Source: Neocallimastix lanati (nom. inval.) (taxonomy: Eukaryota; Neocallimastigomycota; Neocallimastigomycetes; Neocallimastigales; Neocallimastigaceae). From it: a stretch of 60,000 bases of DNA. Position 1 is the first letter of the stretch, and the number at the start of each line of letters is the position of its first letter. Below the pieces are notes generated by a model. That model was given only the letters and a program-made list of their open reading frames with translations, did not search any database and was not told where the DNA came from. The stretch is from NCBI GenBank assembly GCA_016946835.1, contig JACVTC010000049.1, positions 597,501 through 657,500 on the forward strand. Direction: 5' to 3'. Positions 22,040 to 34,239 of this stretch are shown one piece after another. The position numbers and the translations under genes are program-made.

Positions 22040-22848
22040 ATTTATAATATTTTTATTGTTTACTAATGAATAGTAATATAATCTTATAACATCCTTCCCA
22101 TTGTAAAAAGTAGTTAAATATTCAAAACAAAACATTTATTAAATTGTTTTCTGCTAATAATTTTTCATCATATAGATTTAATATATTTCTTAATCCATTA
22201 TAATATAAATCTATTTTCAGTTATATTTATAAATTTCAGTTAAACTTAAATAGTGATAAAAAAAAAATAAGTGTTATTAAATTATATAAGTTAATATATT
22301 TATTTATTACTATTTAACATTTCCTTTTTTTATTATTCTCGTATAACTAAAAATTTTGTTCTTTCTATTTTTGAATCATAATTATCAATTACTTCCTTTA
22401 AATTGCTTTTTTGTTTTGTTCCATTAATTTTCTTCTTTAAAAGCTACATAAATTAATTTCCCTATTTAATTCTTTAATATATTATGTATTTTCCTCATAT
22501 ATATAATTCTTTTGTAATTTTAATAATACATTTACTATTTCTATTAATAAAACATTTTCTTAAGAAAGTTTAAAGAATAATTTATATTAAACTCCATATT
22601 TGTATTTAAGATATATTATTAATATATATTATCAATATTTTATTAATCTTTTAAATACTTATTCTCTCTTATTTATAAAATTTCGAAATCAAAATATTAA
22701 AATTATAATTCAATTAGAACGTTATTCTACTTCTAATACTATAATTAACATTATTTATTCAACTATATAATCTTTTATTAATTTTATTATTAAAATATCC
22801 ATTAAGCATAAATTCCTTTCATAATATTTTCCTAAATAAAAGCAATAG
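22040..22848. other. A/T-rich spacer
   Basis: One short minus-strand block near 22350-22430 (INGTKQKSNLKEVIDNYDSK) looks coding-like but has no family. Otherwise no feature was found. Confidence 0.4.
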
Positions 22849-22876
22849 TATTTCTTGTACTTAAGTACAAGAAATA
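22849..22876. repeat. Perfect 28-bp palindrome
   Basis: TATTTCTTGTACTT is followed directly by its exact reverse complement, with no loop. The centre lies between 22862 and 22863. Confidence 0.9.
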
Positions 22877-23089
22877 ATCATTTGAATAAATACTAGTTTC
22901 AATTATATTTTATTTATATATTATTTTTTCATTCTTTGAATTCTTATATTTTCTACATTTAATTGAATTTTCTTTTTTTTTTGTTTTATAACATATGTTT
23001 GTTTCATTTTTTAATTTTGTGAATTTAATTGATTTATTTAAGTAAATATCACTTTAATTTAATTTTTTTGTTTATATTCGAATTTAAAT

Positions 23090-23480
23090 TATTATTACTG
23101 ATGTTTTTAATTTTTGATTGTCTTCATTTTCTAAAATATCAAAGAAATATTTGTATTTGATAAATAGTGACACATTTCCTAGAATTTTGTATCAAATTCT
23201 TAAAATGATAATTTTTGTTAGTTATATATATTGCAAGTTTCTGTGCTTTCAAAAATATCTATAAATTCCATTAAACTTTTTTAATTGTTTTGGAAGATAA
23301 AAGAACTTAAGAGCCGAATACTCTGAATTTTTCATAATCGACCTTTTCATTAAATAATTCTTGAAAAAAACTTTATTATCAATGTCTTCGTATGGTAATA
23401 TATTATATGTACAATATCTTGTCCCTATAATATTTTCTTAATTTTTGTAAATTTGTTTTCCATATTCATCATGTTGGGAA
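23090..23480 (-). pseudogene. Ty1/copia integrase C-terminal fragment
   Basis: The minus strand reads PYEDIDNKVFF, ELFNEKVDYEKFRVFGS and SSKTIKK, parallel to VPFEVLFDKKVNYNKFKVFG in the pol at 2750-2800. Further minus-strand sequence to about 22960 is Asn/Lys-rich, as expected for the linker after integrase. Stops and shifts are frequent. It is probably a separate copy from the copia element immediately to the right. Confidence 0.6.
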
Positions 23481-23829
23481 GTATTGTATATTAATGTTGC
23501 TTAAAAGTGTACAACATGACCTAGGTATTGAAAATTATTAAGCAATATCAATTTCTAATATCTAGCTGTAAAATTAATAGTAAATACATCTTACAAGATA
23601 AATTTAAAAACAAAAATACTTTTTTATTGTTTTTTTTCAACAGGTTCATTATTTTAATTATTATTTTTTATCCTGTACATGGGGATTTTATTTTTTTTTT
23701 TATTATTTATATTATTTATATTACATATCATCAAAATAAAGTCCGATGACACATGTTAGTTTATCTTTAAACTTTTTGAAAAAAACACATAGATAAGTAG
23801 TGAATTGTTAAAATTTTATTTAAATATTT

Positions 23830-25700
23830 TGTAAAGGTTTTATTCCATTGGAGACCCGAATGTTAAAGGCCATACAATGTCTTATTCAGTATCTAATAGC
23901 GTTTGTCATAGTTTTCATCACTGTATGGAATATCGGTATAATTTCTTTGCATAATGCTGTATTTAGGTAGGCTGATTTAAAATTGAATTGGTAAACATTT
24001 CATTGAAACTTTGAAGCCTAAGCAAGAAATAGTTATATATAATCAATATTTAAGGTTAGACTATATGTAAGCTCATAATCAATACAGTATTTTTATTCGA
24101 AACCTCTTGCATGCTTTTTGATATGTTTTTAATACTTATTCATTTTCAATTTCAATAATATTGACGTTATTGTTATAATTATTATTATTTTAATTATAAT
24201 TGCAATTATTATTGTAAATATTATTAATATCAGGTATGAAATATTTAATTATATTATTATTGGTAAAATTAGTTTTTATTTTGTTATTTCTAATATATTT
24301 AAATTTTTATTTAAATTATTATTAATAACATTATTAATATTAATTTTATATTTATCGGATAAAATATTTTTTATTAGTAAAATTTTGATCATTTTTTTGA
24401 ATAAAAATTTCATAAATTTAAAATGTTTTATTATAAGAATTAAGTGCATTATTTGAAAATTTTGTATTATAAATATTATTTAAATCAGAACAATTCTCGG
24501 TGTTTGAAAAATTTTTATTGATTAGAAATATTATTATAATATTGTTATTATTAGAATGATTACCTGGAATATAAATGATATTATTATCATTAGGAATAAA
24601 ACAATTGTCAATACTTTTATAATTAAAGTTAATATTATTTTTATATTAATATAATATATTAATTATAATATATAATTTTATTAGTATAACTTTTATTAAT
24701 AAATTATTATTTATTAAAAAAAGATAAATCTAAACATAAATTTAATTTATTATTATAATTATCCTTAATATATGGTGAGATTCTTTTTGTAATATCCTTA
24801 TTTATATGAAATGGAGTGTATTCTTGAATCTTAACTTCTTTTACATGATGTAAAAAAAGGTTATTATAGTCCATGATTAAATAAGAGTTTGAATTATTAC
24901 TGAATCATAAAAAAAACCTTTTTAGCATTAGGTTTTAATTTTTCTTTTTTTGGAGAGAAATCTTTATAATATGTGATTTGTCCAAAAACTTTAGCATGAT
25001 TGATATTGATAAGTGTACAAAAAATACTTCATTTGGAATTTGATTACATAATATTTATTATGAAAATTATTATTTTCAATGCTATTTATACAAATATTAC
25101 GAATTTTATAATTTTTATTATTATATATAACATTTTTTTTATAATGTTTATTGTTATTTTATTATAATTATTATTGTTATTAAATTTAATATTATAGCTA
25201 TTTTTATTGATAAATTTCTTGATTCATGTTCCATTCGTTCTTTCGTTTTAATGACACTCATTAATTAAGTGGTCTTAATGTCTTCAGATGTGATAATATT
25301 TATTGGGATTTCTTTTTCTTTTGAAACTGTTTTTTCTGTAGTTTTTATTTCTATAGCTTTTATTGAATATCAAATCTAAGTCCATGGGTCATTAATTATA
25401 ATTATTTTGTGGCTTGATTTTACTTTGTTTATTCATGTATCTGATAAATATATTTCCAAATATGATAAAATCATAATAATTTTCAGCTATTTTATCAGTT
25501 TCTGATAGGAAAGCAATTTATTATTCTTTTGGTAATGCTTTAAACATATACTGAATCTTGTCATTTTCACTCATATCATAATTGGCATTTTTAAGATTGT
25601 TAAAAATGTTTGATATATCAAATAAGCATATAGTGGCACGGCTTTATAATTTTCAATTGTTTGATTAATATACATATTTCCACATATCAGGGTAATATTA
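23830..25700 (-). pseudogene. Ty1/copia-type gag-integrase-linker-RT, decayed
   Basis: From right to left on the minus strand the first part is a gag segment (DMSENDKIQYMFKALPKE, about 25560). Next comes the integrase C-terminus (INHAK-type block, KKEKLKPNAKK, YLIMDYNNLFLHHVKEV, about 25080-24720), followed by the Asn-rich linker (24680-24180). Last is reverse transcriptase with ARGFE, CIDYELTYS, FNFKSAYLNT and IRHCMAF for NKALYGL (24110-23830). In the RT, TGA at 24000-24002 stands for an expected Trp, and TAA follows ARGFE where Gln is usual. The gag part resembles gypsy gag as much as copia gag, so two elements may be joined here. Confidence 0.6.
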
Positions 25701-25804
25701 TTTATCATTTGGTTGTAATATCGTTTCTTGTGGGAGGAAACATATTTATTAAATTATTAAATTTTAATATTTTTTTTTAAAAATAAAATTGTTTTCGATT
25801 AAAG

Positions 25805-27285
25805 AATTTTTCAAAGAATTAGAAGATATGATTAAATTTAAGAAAATGACTGAGGAGCTAATTAAAAATTAAAAAAATTTAATACAGTTCCATTACATTC
25901 AAATACTTTCAGATATAAAAAAGGATGTAGATAATTACATTATTTATCTTTCTTAAGAAGAAATGAGAGATGTTCTTCTATATTTTCACTACTATATATA
26001 GATTCAAAAAATATAAAAAATACTCCATTTGTTTGGACTGATTCTTAAAGCTATAGCTTTCAACTTTTAAAGAATTGTTAATTAGTGCCCCTATTCTCTG
26101 TTACCCTAAATTTAATATTCACTTTATTATTCGTTCTGATCCTTGTGGTTATAGTGTTGGTGGTGTTCTTTTACAACTTTATAATAATAATATTGAGCTG
26201 TTGGTGGTGTTCTTTTACAACTTTATAATAATAATATTGAGCATCCTATTTATTTTGTTGGTAGAAGTTTAAAAAAAATATGAGAAAAATTATACTACAA
26301 CTGAATTTGAAGGTACAGATACTTATTATTACTTAGTCCAATTTGATCATTATATTTTAGGTAATCCTTTAAAAACTATTCTATATATTGATCACAAACC
26401 TTTAGTTTCTTTTGTTAAAAGTTGTGAGCCGAATACTCTTAAACATCAATGATATTATGATAAATTTAGTAAACTTCAAGTTGATATTGTTTATTACTCT
26501 GGTAAAGATAATTTGATTGTTGATGCATTGTCTAGAGTTATTCGTAAAAAACTTCTCAATTACTAATATTTGTATTCTAATTCTCTTTTTAATAGAGATA
26601 TTCTGTTGACTTCTGTTAATGATTCTAATAATTCCTTTGATTTATCAATTATTAATAATACACCCATTAATAGTACTATTCTCACCTAGGAGGTGAACGA
26701 AAAATTAATTTCTGAATTTATGTATAAATTTTTAACCTATAGATTTATAAAAATTGATTATTATTTATATTTTAGGGATGGCACTTAAGAAATTTCTCTA
26801 ACGACAATAAAAATTGGGTTATACAATTACTACTATTACCTCTAGTATTATAGGCACTTAGGACAAGCAAATCTACTGTTTCTGGTTACTTTAGTTTTGA
26901 ATCACTGTATGAAAGAAAAGAATTGCTACCGATCAATATTAATTTAAGAAATTCAATATTAAAAAATAATAATCAATCGATAGAAGAAATTTAATGGAAA
27001 GATTTGTTTAGAATGCCAAATAGATAAATAAGCTTCAAAAAAAAAAAAGCTTGGAACCATAAACTATTGGCTAAGCAGAAACAGGCTCAATAAAATATGA
27101 AAAATAAAGAAAATTTTAAAATTACTGACTTAGTAAAATTAGAAACCACCAACAGACTAAACTTGAACCTCATTTTCATGGTCTATATATATTTAAGAAT
27201 ATATTTTTTAATTCAATTCAATTATAGAATGTTATGGACAATACAAAATTGGAAAGAAACCATATTAAAAATGTATTAACTTTTA
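25805..27285 (+). pseudogene. Ty3/gypsy remnant: gag fragment fused to RNase H and integrase
   Basis: A gag N-terminus (about 25805-26000; same family as 1690-2047, DVDNYIIYLS) runs straight into RNase H: SAPILCYPKFNIHFIIRSDP (26075), YFVGRSLKKYEKNYTTTEFE, LGNPLKTILYIDHKPLVSFV and GKDNLIVDALSRV (26510). After a broken integrase zinc-binding region comes an integrase C-terminus with TDLVKLETTNRLNLNLIF and TKLERNHIKNV, ending near 27279. Protease and the reverse-transcriptase core are missing. A 44-bp tandem duplication at 26155 shifts the frame. Like 7920-9786 it is a deletion derivative. Confidence 0.75.
26155..26242 (+). repeat. 44-bp exact tandem duplication inside RNase H
   Basis: TGTTGGTGGTGTTCTTTTAC... 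to ...ATATTGAGC occurs at 26155-26198 and again at 26199-26242. Forty-four is not a multiple of three, so it breaks the frame. Confidence 0.9.
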
Positions 27286-27289
27286 ATTA

Positions 27290-28019
27290 ATGAAATTTCA
27301 AATTTAAATTTAATTTAATTTTATATATAAAAAAAATTATTATCAAATATTCATTTTTTTTTATTATTAAATTTAATATAACATTTTAGTAATTAAAATT
27401 ATTATTAATTTAATTTAACTAATTTCTTTGGAAATTAAGTTCAATTCTAACAGGAAAGTTTATGATATAAAATAAATATATGCAGCAAAATATTGGTATA
27501 TTTGAATATTTATATATTTAAATATTAAATTTATATCTTATTATAATAATTTATATTAATATATATTTTATACTATTATTTATATTTTGTATCTATTATA
27601 TTAAATTTTTATAAATATACTTTTTATTTAAATTATTACTATTTATATAACTAATATATTAGTTTATATTATTTATATATTATATTTTTATTTATTATAT
27701 TTATTTATAATAATTATATATAATTATTACTTTACAATATAATTAATATATTCTTATTCTTATTTTGATTTTCTTTAGAAGAAATAATATTGCAATTATA
27801 ATATAATAAAATATTAATAAAATTATTAATAACTCAAATATACTTATTAAACCAGATACAACATAAATAATATCACATTAGTAACCTCTTGATTGGCTTA
27901 TTTACAATAATAATTAAATTCAATAAGAATTCATTTATTGTCTATTTATTATAAAAATATTATTCATACCAATGTTCATAAATTTAAAATTCAAAACTAT
28001 TTATATAAACTATTTAAAC
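27290..28019. other. A/T-rich spacer
   Basis: TA-rich low complexity with no coding pattern. Part of it could belong to the LTR-like repeat that ends near 28277. Confidence 0.5.
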
Positions 28020-28277
28020 TAATTTTAATTATTTAAAACTATTCCGAAATTAATTTTAAAGTATTTTAAACTAACAAAACTAAATTAACTAACCTAAATA
28101 AATTATTTAAATTAAATTTATTATCCAAAATTATTTAAGTAATATTTTTTCCTATTGAAGAGTTTACATAAATTTATAATAAATTTACATATAATAAATC
28201 AAAAATTTATGTAATGTAATTTTATTATATTAATTGTTATATAATTATGAAAGATTTTATTAAATCTTTATATTCTC
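28020..28277. repeat. LTR-like repeat, copy A
   Basis: It shares a conserved block (CTAAATTAACTAA, then ATTATTTAAATTAAATTTAT) and the end ATTTTATTAAATC with 40610-40890. The end also matches the solo LTR at 30699-31296. Its left edge is not clear. Confidence 0.45.
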
Positions 28278-28422
28278 GCCCTTTAAGTTTAGCTCATTCG
28301 AATTAGAGTTCAATTATAAATGGTTGATATTTATGCATGATATATTCTTCATTAAAATCTTTATCACTATCATCAACCACATTATTTCGTCTATTGCTTT
28401 TATACCTACGATAGTTCTTGAA

Positions 28423-30150
28423 TTAATTATTTATAGTAAGTTTGATATTCGTTGATTCAAGTATCTTCAACAGAATCAAAGCCTTTCCAGATATGAGGAA
28501 ACAATTTTTTCCTCTATATCTCCTCATATCAATAATACTTTCAGGAACTCTATCCATGGTATCAGTAGTTAACTTAATATTCTTTCTTTTTCTATTATTT
28601 CTATAAGTAAATTCGTTTTCATAGTACTGTTCCAGTAAATTGATATAATTACTATCACTAAACTCATAAATCACGTCATCTCTATCAAACATAGAAGAAT
28701 CATTAATATTACAATCATAATAAATAATAAAATTGTTTGTTTCACTTATGTTTTCGGATGATCCACAATAAGTTTTTACGCGAATACAACAACCTCTAAT
28801 TGTAACTTCTTCAGTGCAATCAGAGTCAGATTATCATTAAACGAGTACTTAGGTTTGTTTTTATAATTTTCATTCATATTGTATTGGGTTCATTAATTGA
28901 TTCTTTAGCTTTAATAGAAACTTTGTTTGTCTTTTCTTATTCTTTCTATTCCTTTTTCCAACGTTACAATGTGTAACGCAGAATCCAGATCTAAAATCAT
29001 TTTTTTTTGGGTCATGCTAGTTTATTGAACAATGCTTTTCGATCTAAGGGAGTCATAAAATGATATCGACATCAGGAATACTGAGGGTATATAATTGGAT
29101 GATCTCAAAATGATTCTTGAAACGGAATATACACTTTTCAGTAATCTTTTAACTGTAGATAAACCATATCCAAAACCAACAACTTTGAAGGGATTTTCAG
29201 CCTTTATAAATTTTATATTATTAACTCTTGCAAATTCTGGGTGAATACAATTAAAGTCAGAACCAGAGTCAATAAGAATTTTCACTTTTGCTTCTTCAGA
29301 ATCATTAGTCTTAATATAGAAATTAAGATTACTGGTTTTCTCTTTGAAGTTCTTATTCTCGAATTCAATAATAAATTCTATAAGTATTTTCATTATCATT
29401 AATTAGTTTAATTCTTCTGACCAAGTAGGATGGAAGAGAAGTAGTAGAAGAGGAGGCTTCATCTATTAATGATCTTAAAAATCTTCGGTTTCTTCTTATT
29501 AGGTCAATTAAATTATAAATTCTCGGCCTTCTCACAAATGAAACATAAATATTTTCTTCTTCTTTCTTCTTCCTGATTTGTTCCGGAATCGTTATAGATA
29601 CTTTTGTGGGATGGAAAATATCTTGTCGCCTTTTGACCCTTCTTGATGCGATATAAATCCACGTCCATGGGTCATCTTGATTATAGTTTCTTCTATCCTG
29701 ATGTGTTAAATAGTATTCTGTAATGTCATTACGCTTTGTGAGGTTCTCAATATTAATGGCATCTCTAAACAAATTCTGTAAGTTTTTAGAATTCAGATTA
29801 ACAAGAGCTAAACGTTCTCTCATTTTGTAATAAAGTCTTCTGATAAACATACAAATTTTTGCTGATCGGAATATTAACTATTTTTTGGAATTCCCTTATA
29901 TATTCTACAACTTTACTATATTTGAATTGTTGAATAATACAAAGACCCCTATTTGTTACTACGACTTCAACATCAGGATCTCCAAAGTTTTTTCTAAGTT
30001 CAGTTAGGAACTGTTCCAGATTGTTTAATACGGAGAAATGAGGCCCAGTTCAACTCTAGTTCAACTCTAGTCAAGAATCTATCAAGATCTCTTTTGCTAC
30101 TTGAAAATACCAGAGGATCATTGATTATTTTAAGAGGTGGTATTTATTGT
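28423..30150 (-). pseudogene. Ty3/gypsy gag-protease, decayed
   Basis: On the minus strand the first part is a gag N-terminus (IINDPLVFSSSKRDLDRF; FLTELRKNFGDPDVEVVV; QFKYSKVVEYIREFQKI, 30130-29870). Next is an Arg-rich gag C-terminus open at 29850-29401. A retropepsin follows at 29399-29022, with the active-site triad in KILIDSGSDFNCIHPEFARV and VVGFGYGLSTVK. An unrecognised 89-codon frame comes last (28692-28423). An 11-bp duplication (AGTTCAACTCT twice) at about 30048 breaks the gag. The RT and later domains are absent. The DSGS in place of the usual D-T/S-G-A is seen directly. Confidence 0.75.
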
Positions 30151-30209
30151 TGTTGCTGCTATATTTGATGGTTTGCTATAATGTTGTTAATATTGAGATT
30201 TTGAAAACT

Positions 30210-30360
30210 ATACTTATAAGTAAATATGTGGGGTTTATTAACAATGGTGAAATATTATTAAATGATATTTTATACGTCCCATCATTCAAAAGGAGTCTTT
30301 TTTCTTTCAAAATTTAAATTTATTTATTATATTTCTTTATTACACTCAAAAGTTTTTTTA
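30210..30360 (+). pseudogene. Ty1/copia protease/pre-integrase fragment
   Basis: The plus-strand frame reads FINNGEILLNDILYVPSFKR SLFS in two adjoining pieces. This is the block between protease and the pre-integrase zinc motif of copia pol. Only about 50 codons survive. Confidence 0.55.
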
Positions 30361-30491
30361 TTTCTCTTAATATAATCAATTCTTTTATACATGTAAATAC
30401 TATTTAATATAAATATATTCATTATAATTAGTTAATATATATTGAATATAAATGGGTTTCTATTTTTATCTTATAACATTCCTCCTTAAAT

Positions 30492-31690
30492 CTATATTTC
30501 TTTGAAATTTATATTATTGATATTATGATCTATTTTTTCTAGTTCTATTAGGTCATTTTCTACGGTAGTAACAAATATATTTATGTGATCTTCTGGATTA
30601 AATAGAGCATTATTAATTTTATTTTTTAATTCTAATTTTCTTCTTCCTAAACTCTTTGTAAAAGTTTCTTGTAGAATTTTCCAGATAGAGAAGGCAGTTG
30701 TAATCAATCCGTCATTTAAAAAAGATTATAACAATAAAAAACACTACACAATTTAAACAAATAAAAAAAGTAAATTCTTTTATTAATAAATTCTTTCATT
30801 AATTATAAATTTCCATTATGCTATTAATTGTAAAATAGTTAATAACTAATACATCGATTTAATTGAGAAAAATTACATATATTTATATTTTTCTTATTAC
30901 ATTATTAATACGATGTTATTTAATAATATATATAAAGCTATTTATTTATAAACAAAAGATTTTAAATTAATAATTTTATTATTTATTAATTTACTGAAAC
31001 TAAAATTAATTTATTAAACTATGTATTTTATTTATTATTTTAATACTTATAATAATTTTAATTATATATTTAATATAGAAAAACTATTTTTATTAATATT
31101 AACTATTTAAGATTATTCTTAAATTAATATTTAACTAACTAAACTAATTAATTAAAAAAATATTTTCATTTAAAAAAAATAATTAAATTTTATTTCAATA
31201 AATTTTATATTAAAAAAAATTTCATATACATTAAATAAATTAATTGTACGAAAAATTAAACTATTTAATGTATAAAAGATTTATTAAATCTTTACAGCAT
31301 TCTTCTCGTTTCTTTCTTTTAATCTTTTAGAATCATCACCCAAGTTGTTAATGATAATCCATTTGGTTGTAATATCATTCTCAATATTGTCTGCCCTTGT
31401 ATTTTTGTCATATACAAGTGTATCGTCAAATTTATCTTTTGGGTATTCTGAAAAGCTATCGGAAATGTCTTTTTTCTTTAACTTCTTTAAGACTGGACTT
31501 AAGATATGTTTGATCAACATATTTATGACTAATAAATTTAATATTTTTCTTTGCCAACTTGGATAGTTTTCAGCAGTCAATCTAGTAGTTTTACTAAAAC
31601 TTTCAGAGTAACTGAAAGTTATTCTTTTCGACTAAATCATTATCTTCTACGACAATATCTTGATTATTTCTTTGTCTTCTTATTTTGAAA
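30492..31690 (-). pseudogene. Ty1/copia gag (UBN2-type) split by a solo LTR
   Basis: The N-terminal half (31690-31297) contains LTAENYPSWQRKILNLL, VLKKLKKKDISD and NDITTKWIIINNLGD. The C-terminal half (30698-30492) contains AFSIWKILQETFTKSLGRRK and FNPEDHINIFVTTVENDLIE. The two join in frame once the LTR at 30699-31296 and one copy of its target duplication are ignored (EKNA then AFSIW). Length and order fit the gag polyprotein of copia elements. Zinc knuckle and everything 3' are absent. Confidence 0.8.
30699..31296. repeat. Solo LTR (598 bp) in copia gag
   Basis: It begins TGTAATCAATCC and ends AATCTTTACA (inverted ends TGTAA/TTACA), so it has LTR termini. It is flanked by GCAGT (30694-30698) and GCATT (31297-31301), a 5-bp target duplication with one mismatch, and it interrupts a gag reading frame that resumes on the other side. 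There is no internal coding region. Confidence 0.75.
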
Positions 31691-31699
31691 TGCTTAAAA

Positions 31700-32360
31700 T
31701 ATATTAAATATTATTACTTTATTTTTTTTGATTTGGTTTTCCTGTATTATTTATTTCATAATGAAACTTTGTTGTATTATTTAAATATGCATTTGTGAAA
31801 GTAATTTGATTAATGAATTAATTAATGTAAATAATATAATATGATTATTGAATTGTTTAATTTTTTATTGTTAATTATATTAATATAAATTATTTTAATT
31901 TGAAATATATTAATAATTGTTAAGGAATGATTGTTCATGATTCATTATTTATATTGATTAATATTATACTAAATAGTTCAATTGGTTAAATACCATTTTG
32001 GTAATATTTGATTATTAATTATTACTTAGTCATGTTTAAAGAATTTGGTTTGTTTAAATCATTAATTTAATTTATTTTATTAATTTGAATTATCATTAGT
32101 AATATAATAATAAATGTTCATTGTTATATACATGTGTTTATTACATTTAATATTTTTGTGAGATTTAAAATATTTCATAATTTATTTGCAATAATGAATA
32201 AGTATTAAACAATTATTGATACATTTATCTAAAATTTTAAAAATTATAAATCTTATTCGTATTTTCTTTCTATCTAATGCAAACAGTTTAGTATATTTAT
32301 ATATTTTATTTTATTATATCTTAAATATATTTATATTAATTTGCTTTTAAACTAAATATA
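31700..32360. other. A/T-rich spacer
   Basis: Possibly the 5' untranslated part or LTR of the copia gag to its left. Nothing definite is seen. Confidence 0.4.
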
Positions 32361-32505
32361 TAATAGTTGACCATACTGCTTTTTATCTATTTTCAACTTA
32401 ATATATATTAGTTGATAATGTTATTTTTTATTATTTTCAACTTAATAAATATTAGTTGACATTGTTATTTTTTTATTATTTTCAACTTTTGTATGTATTA
32501 TCTAT
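32361..32505. repeat. Three-copy tandem repeat with TTTTCAACTTAATA
   Basis: The units share TTTTCAACTTAATA, then TAGTTGA(C/T)A(A)TGTTATTTTTTA. They start near 32389, 32440 and 32481. The third is incomplete. Confidence 0.65.
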
Positions 32506-32984
32506 TTTTTATTATTTATTACAAAAATATTTTAATATTACAATTTATTAAGATTACTTTTTTTTATTGGATTAATATCTAATAATTATTATTAAGAATG
32601 ACTAATAATTAATGGGTAATTTATCACTTTAATGTACTCTTTTTTTATGTATTATATTATATTTATTGTTATGAGTATTTTTTATTTTTTTATTTTTTAT
32701 TTTTATTTTAATTTAATTCGTTTTTATTTTTTTTATTATATTTTAAAGTAATAATTATTATTTTATTTTAATTTTGGTTTTTAATTTTAAAAATAAAATT
32801 TATTTTGTATTTTATATGTTGATTTTATTCAATTATTTGTGTTTAATCGATATTTTCCATTTATTTTAATTTATATAGCTATAATTAAAAACTAATATAA
32901 AAAATTTTATAATAAATTATTTATAAATTTATATTTTTAGATTATTACTCGTTTAATTTTAAACTTATTCATTATATTATTTAT
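32506..32984. other. A/T-rich spacer
   Basis: T-rich low complexity. 32980-32984 is TTTAT, the left target duplication of the element that follows. Confidence 0.5.
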
Positions 32985-33193
32985 TGTTAAAAGTCAGTAA
33001 TTTTAGTTTAATTATTTTGTCAACTTTATTCTAATATATTTTATGATAAAGAGCTACAAAGAGTAAATTATCTCAAATTACATATTTTTATATTTTAAGA
33101 ATGTGTTTTAAACATTAATATTTAAACAATATGTTTCAATACATTATAAATACATTTTGAAGTTTATTTCTCATTATTTCGCATATTCTAACA
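32985..33193 (-). repeat. 3' LTR
   Basis: On the plus strand it runs TGTTAAAAGTCAG... to ...CGCATATTCTAACA (209 bp). AATAAAGTTGAC near its 3' end (minus strand) is shared with the LTRs at 6323 and 7445. Confidence 0.85.
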
Positions 33194-34239
33194 TTCCCCC
33201 TCAAACCTAATTTTTTCACAATGAATATAATTTGGTTTGTTAGATGAATATGTGTAAATTATATTATTATTAAATTTATATATTATATGATTTTTATTTT
33301 TATCATAAGAATATCTCTTAATATATTCTTTATTAATTGTATATTAATATTTATATACTTAGTATATTTGCTTGATTTTATTTTTAACTATATTGCTTTG
33401 TATTTTATATTTGATATTTGACGTTTTATAGATTAACGAGTAAACCATTATTAATAAGTAGTTTATTATTCAAATTTTAATTAATTTTTATTGAATACTC
33501 TTTAGGTTTTACAATAATCAATTATTATTTATGACTAACTTTCTTTGGTTTCTGTCATTTTAATTTATATTAATTTGTTTAACTTAATTTATTTATTTAT
33601 TTAGTTTAATAAAATAACTTTTAATATTCAGAAGATATTACTTTTAAATATTATTAAATAGTTCCAAAGTGTCCATTCCGAAGTCTTTTAGGCTTTGGAT
33701 TTAATAAAATACTTTAAAATATATCTCATAACGAGTTTTATATGTATTATTTCAGTTTAATTTTCTATAGTCTCCTTATTTATTTTTCTCAAACTTTATA
33801 GTAGATATAATTGCTAAAAGAATTTAATAAAGTATTTTCATTAATATTTATGCTCCTAATTCCCCCTAAAATCCGAATTTCTTAAAGTATTTTAAATGAT
33901 TGGATTTTCTCATAAATAAAATATTCATATATTTTGTACGTTAATAAACATCATTTATTGTATATAACTCATGGTATATTTAATTATTATAATAAGTTAT
34001 TATATAAATCTATTTCACCCAGGATTTTATAATATTGTGTTATTATTTGAATGTACGTATTTCACGCTAGGAATTGCCATTCATTTATATTATATCTCCA
34101 TTAATATAATGGAAATATTAACTTAATGATTATTTATTTATTTAGTATGTAATCTATGACCTTTAGTCCCCCATTAATAATAATATTATTATTTTTTAAT
34201 ACATTATTTTTTCTTATTTGCTTTGGTTAAGTAATAAAT
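33194..34239 (-). other. Non-coding 3' region of the copia-type element, degenerate repeats
   Basis: The polypurine tract (minus strand GAGGGGGAA) adjoins the LTR. The rest carries scattered minus-strand cores such as GTAAAACCTAAAGAG (about 33500), GAAACCAAAGAAAGTTAG (about 33540) and AAATCCAAAGCCTAAAAG (about 33690), similar to the tandem block at 6995-7232 in the same position of another copia copy. Two further G5 tracts (near 33860 and 34165, minus strand) resemble polypurine tracts. No RT sequence is recognisable. Confidence 0.5.
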
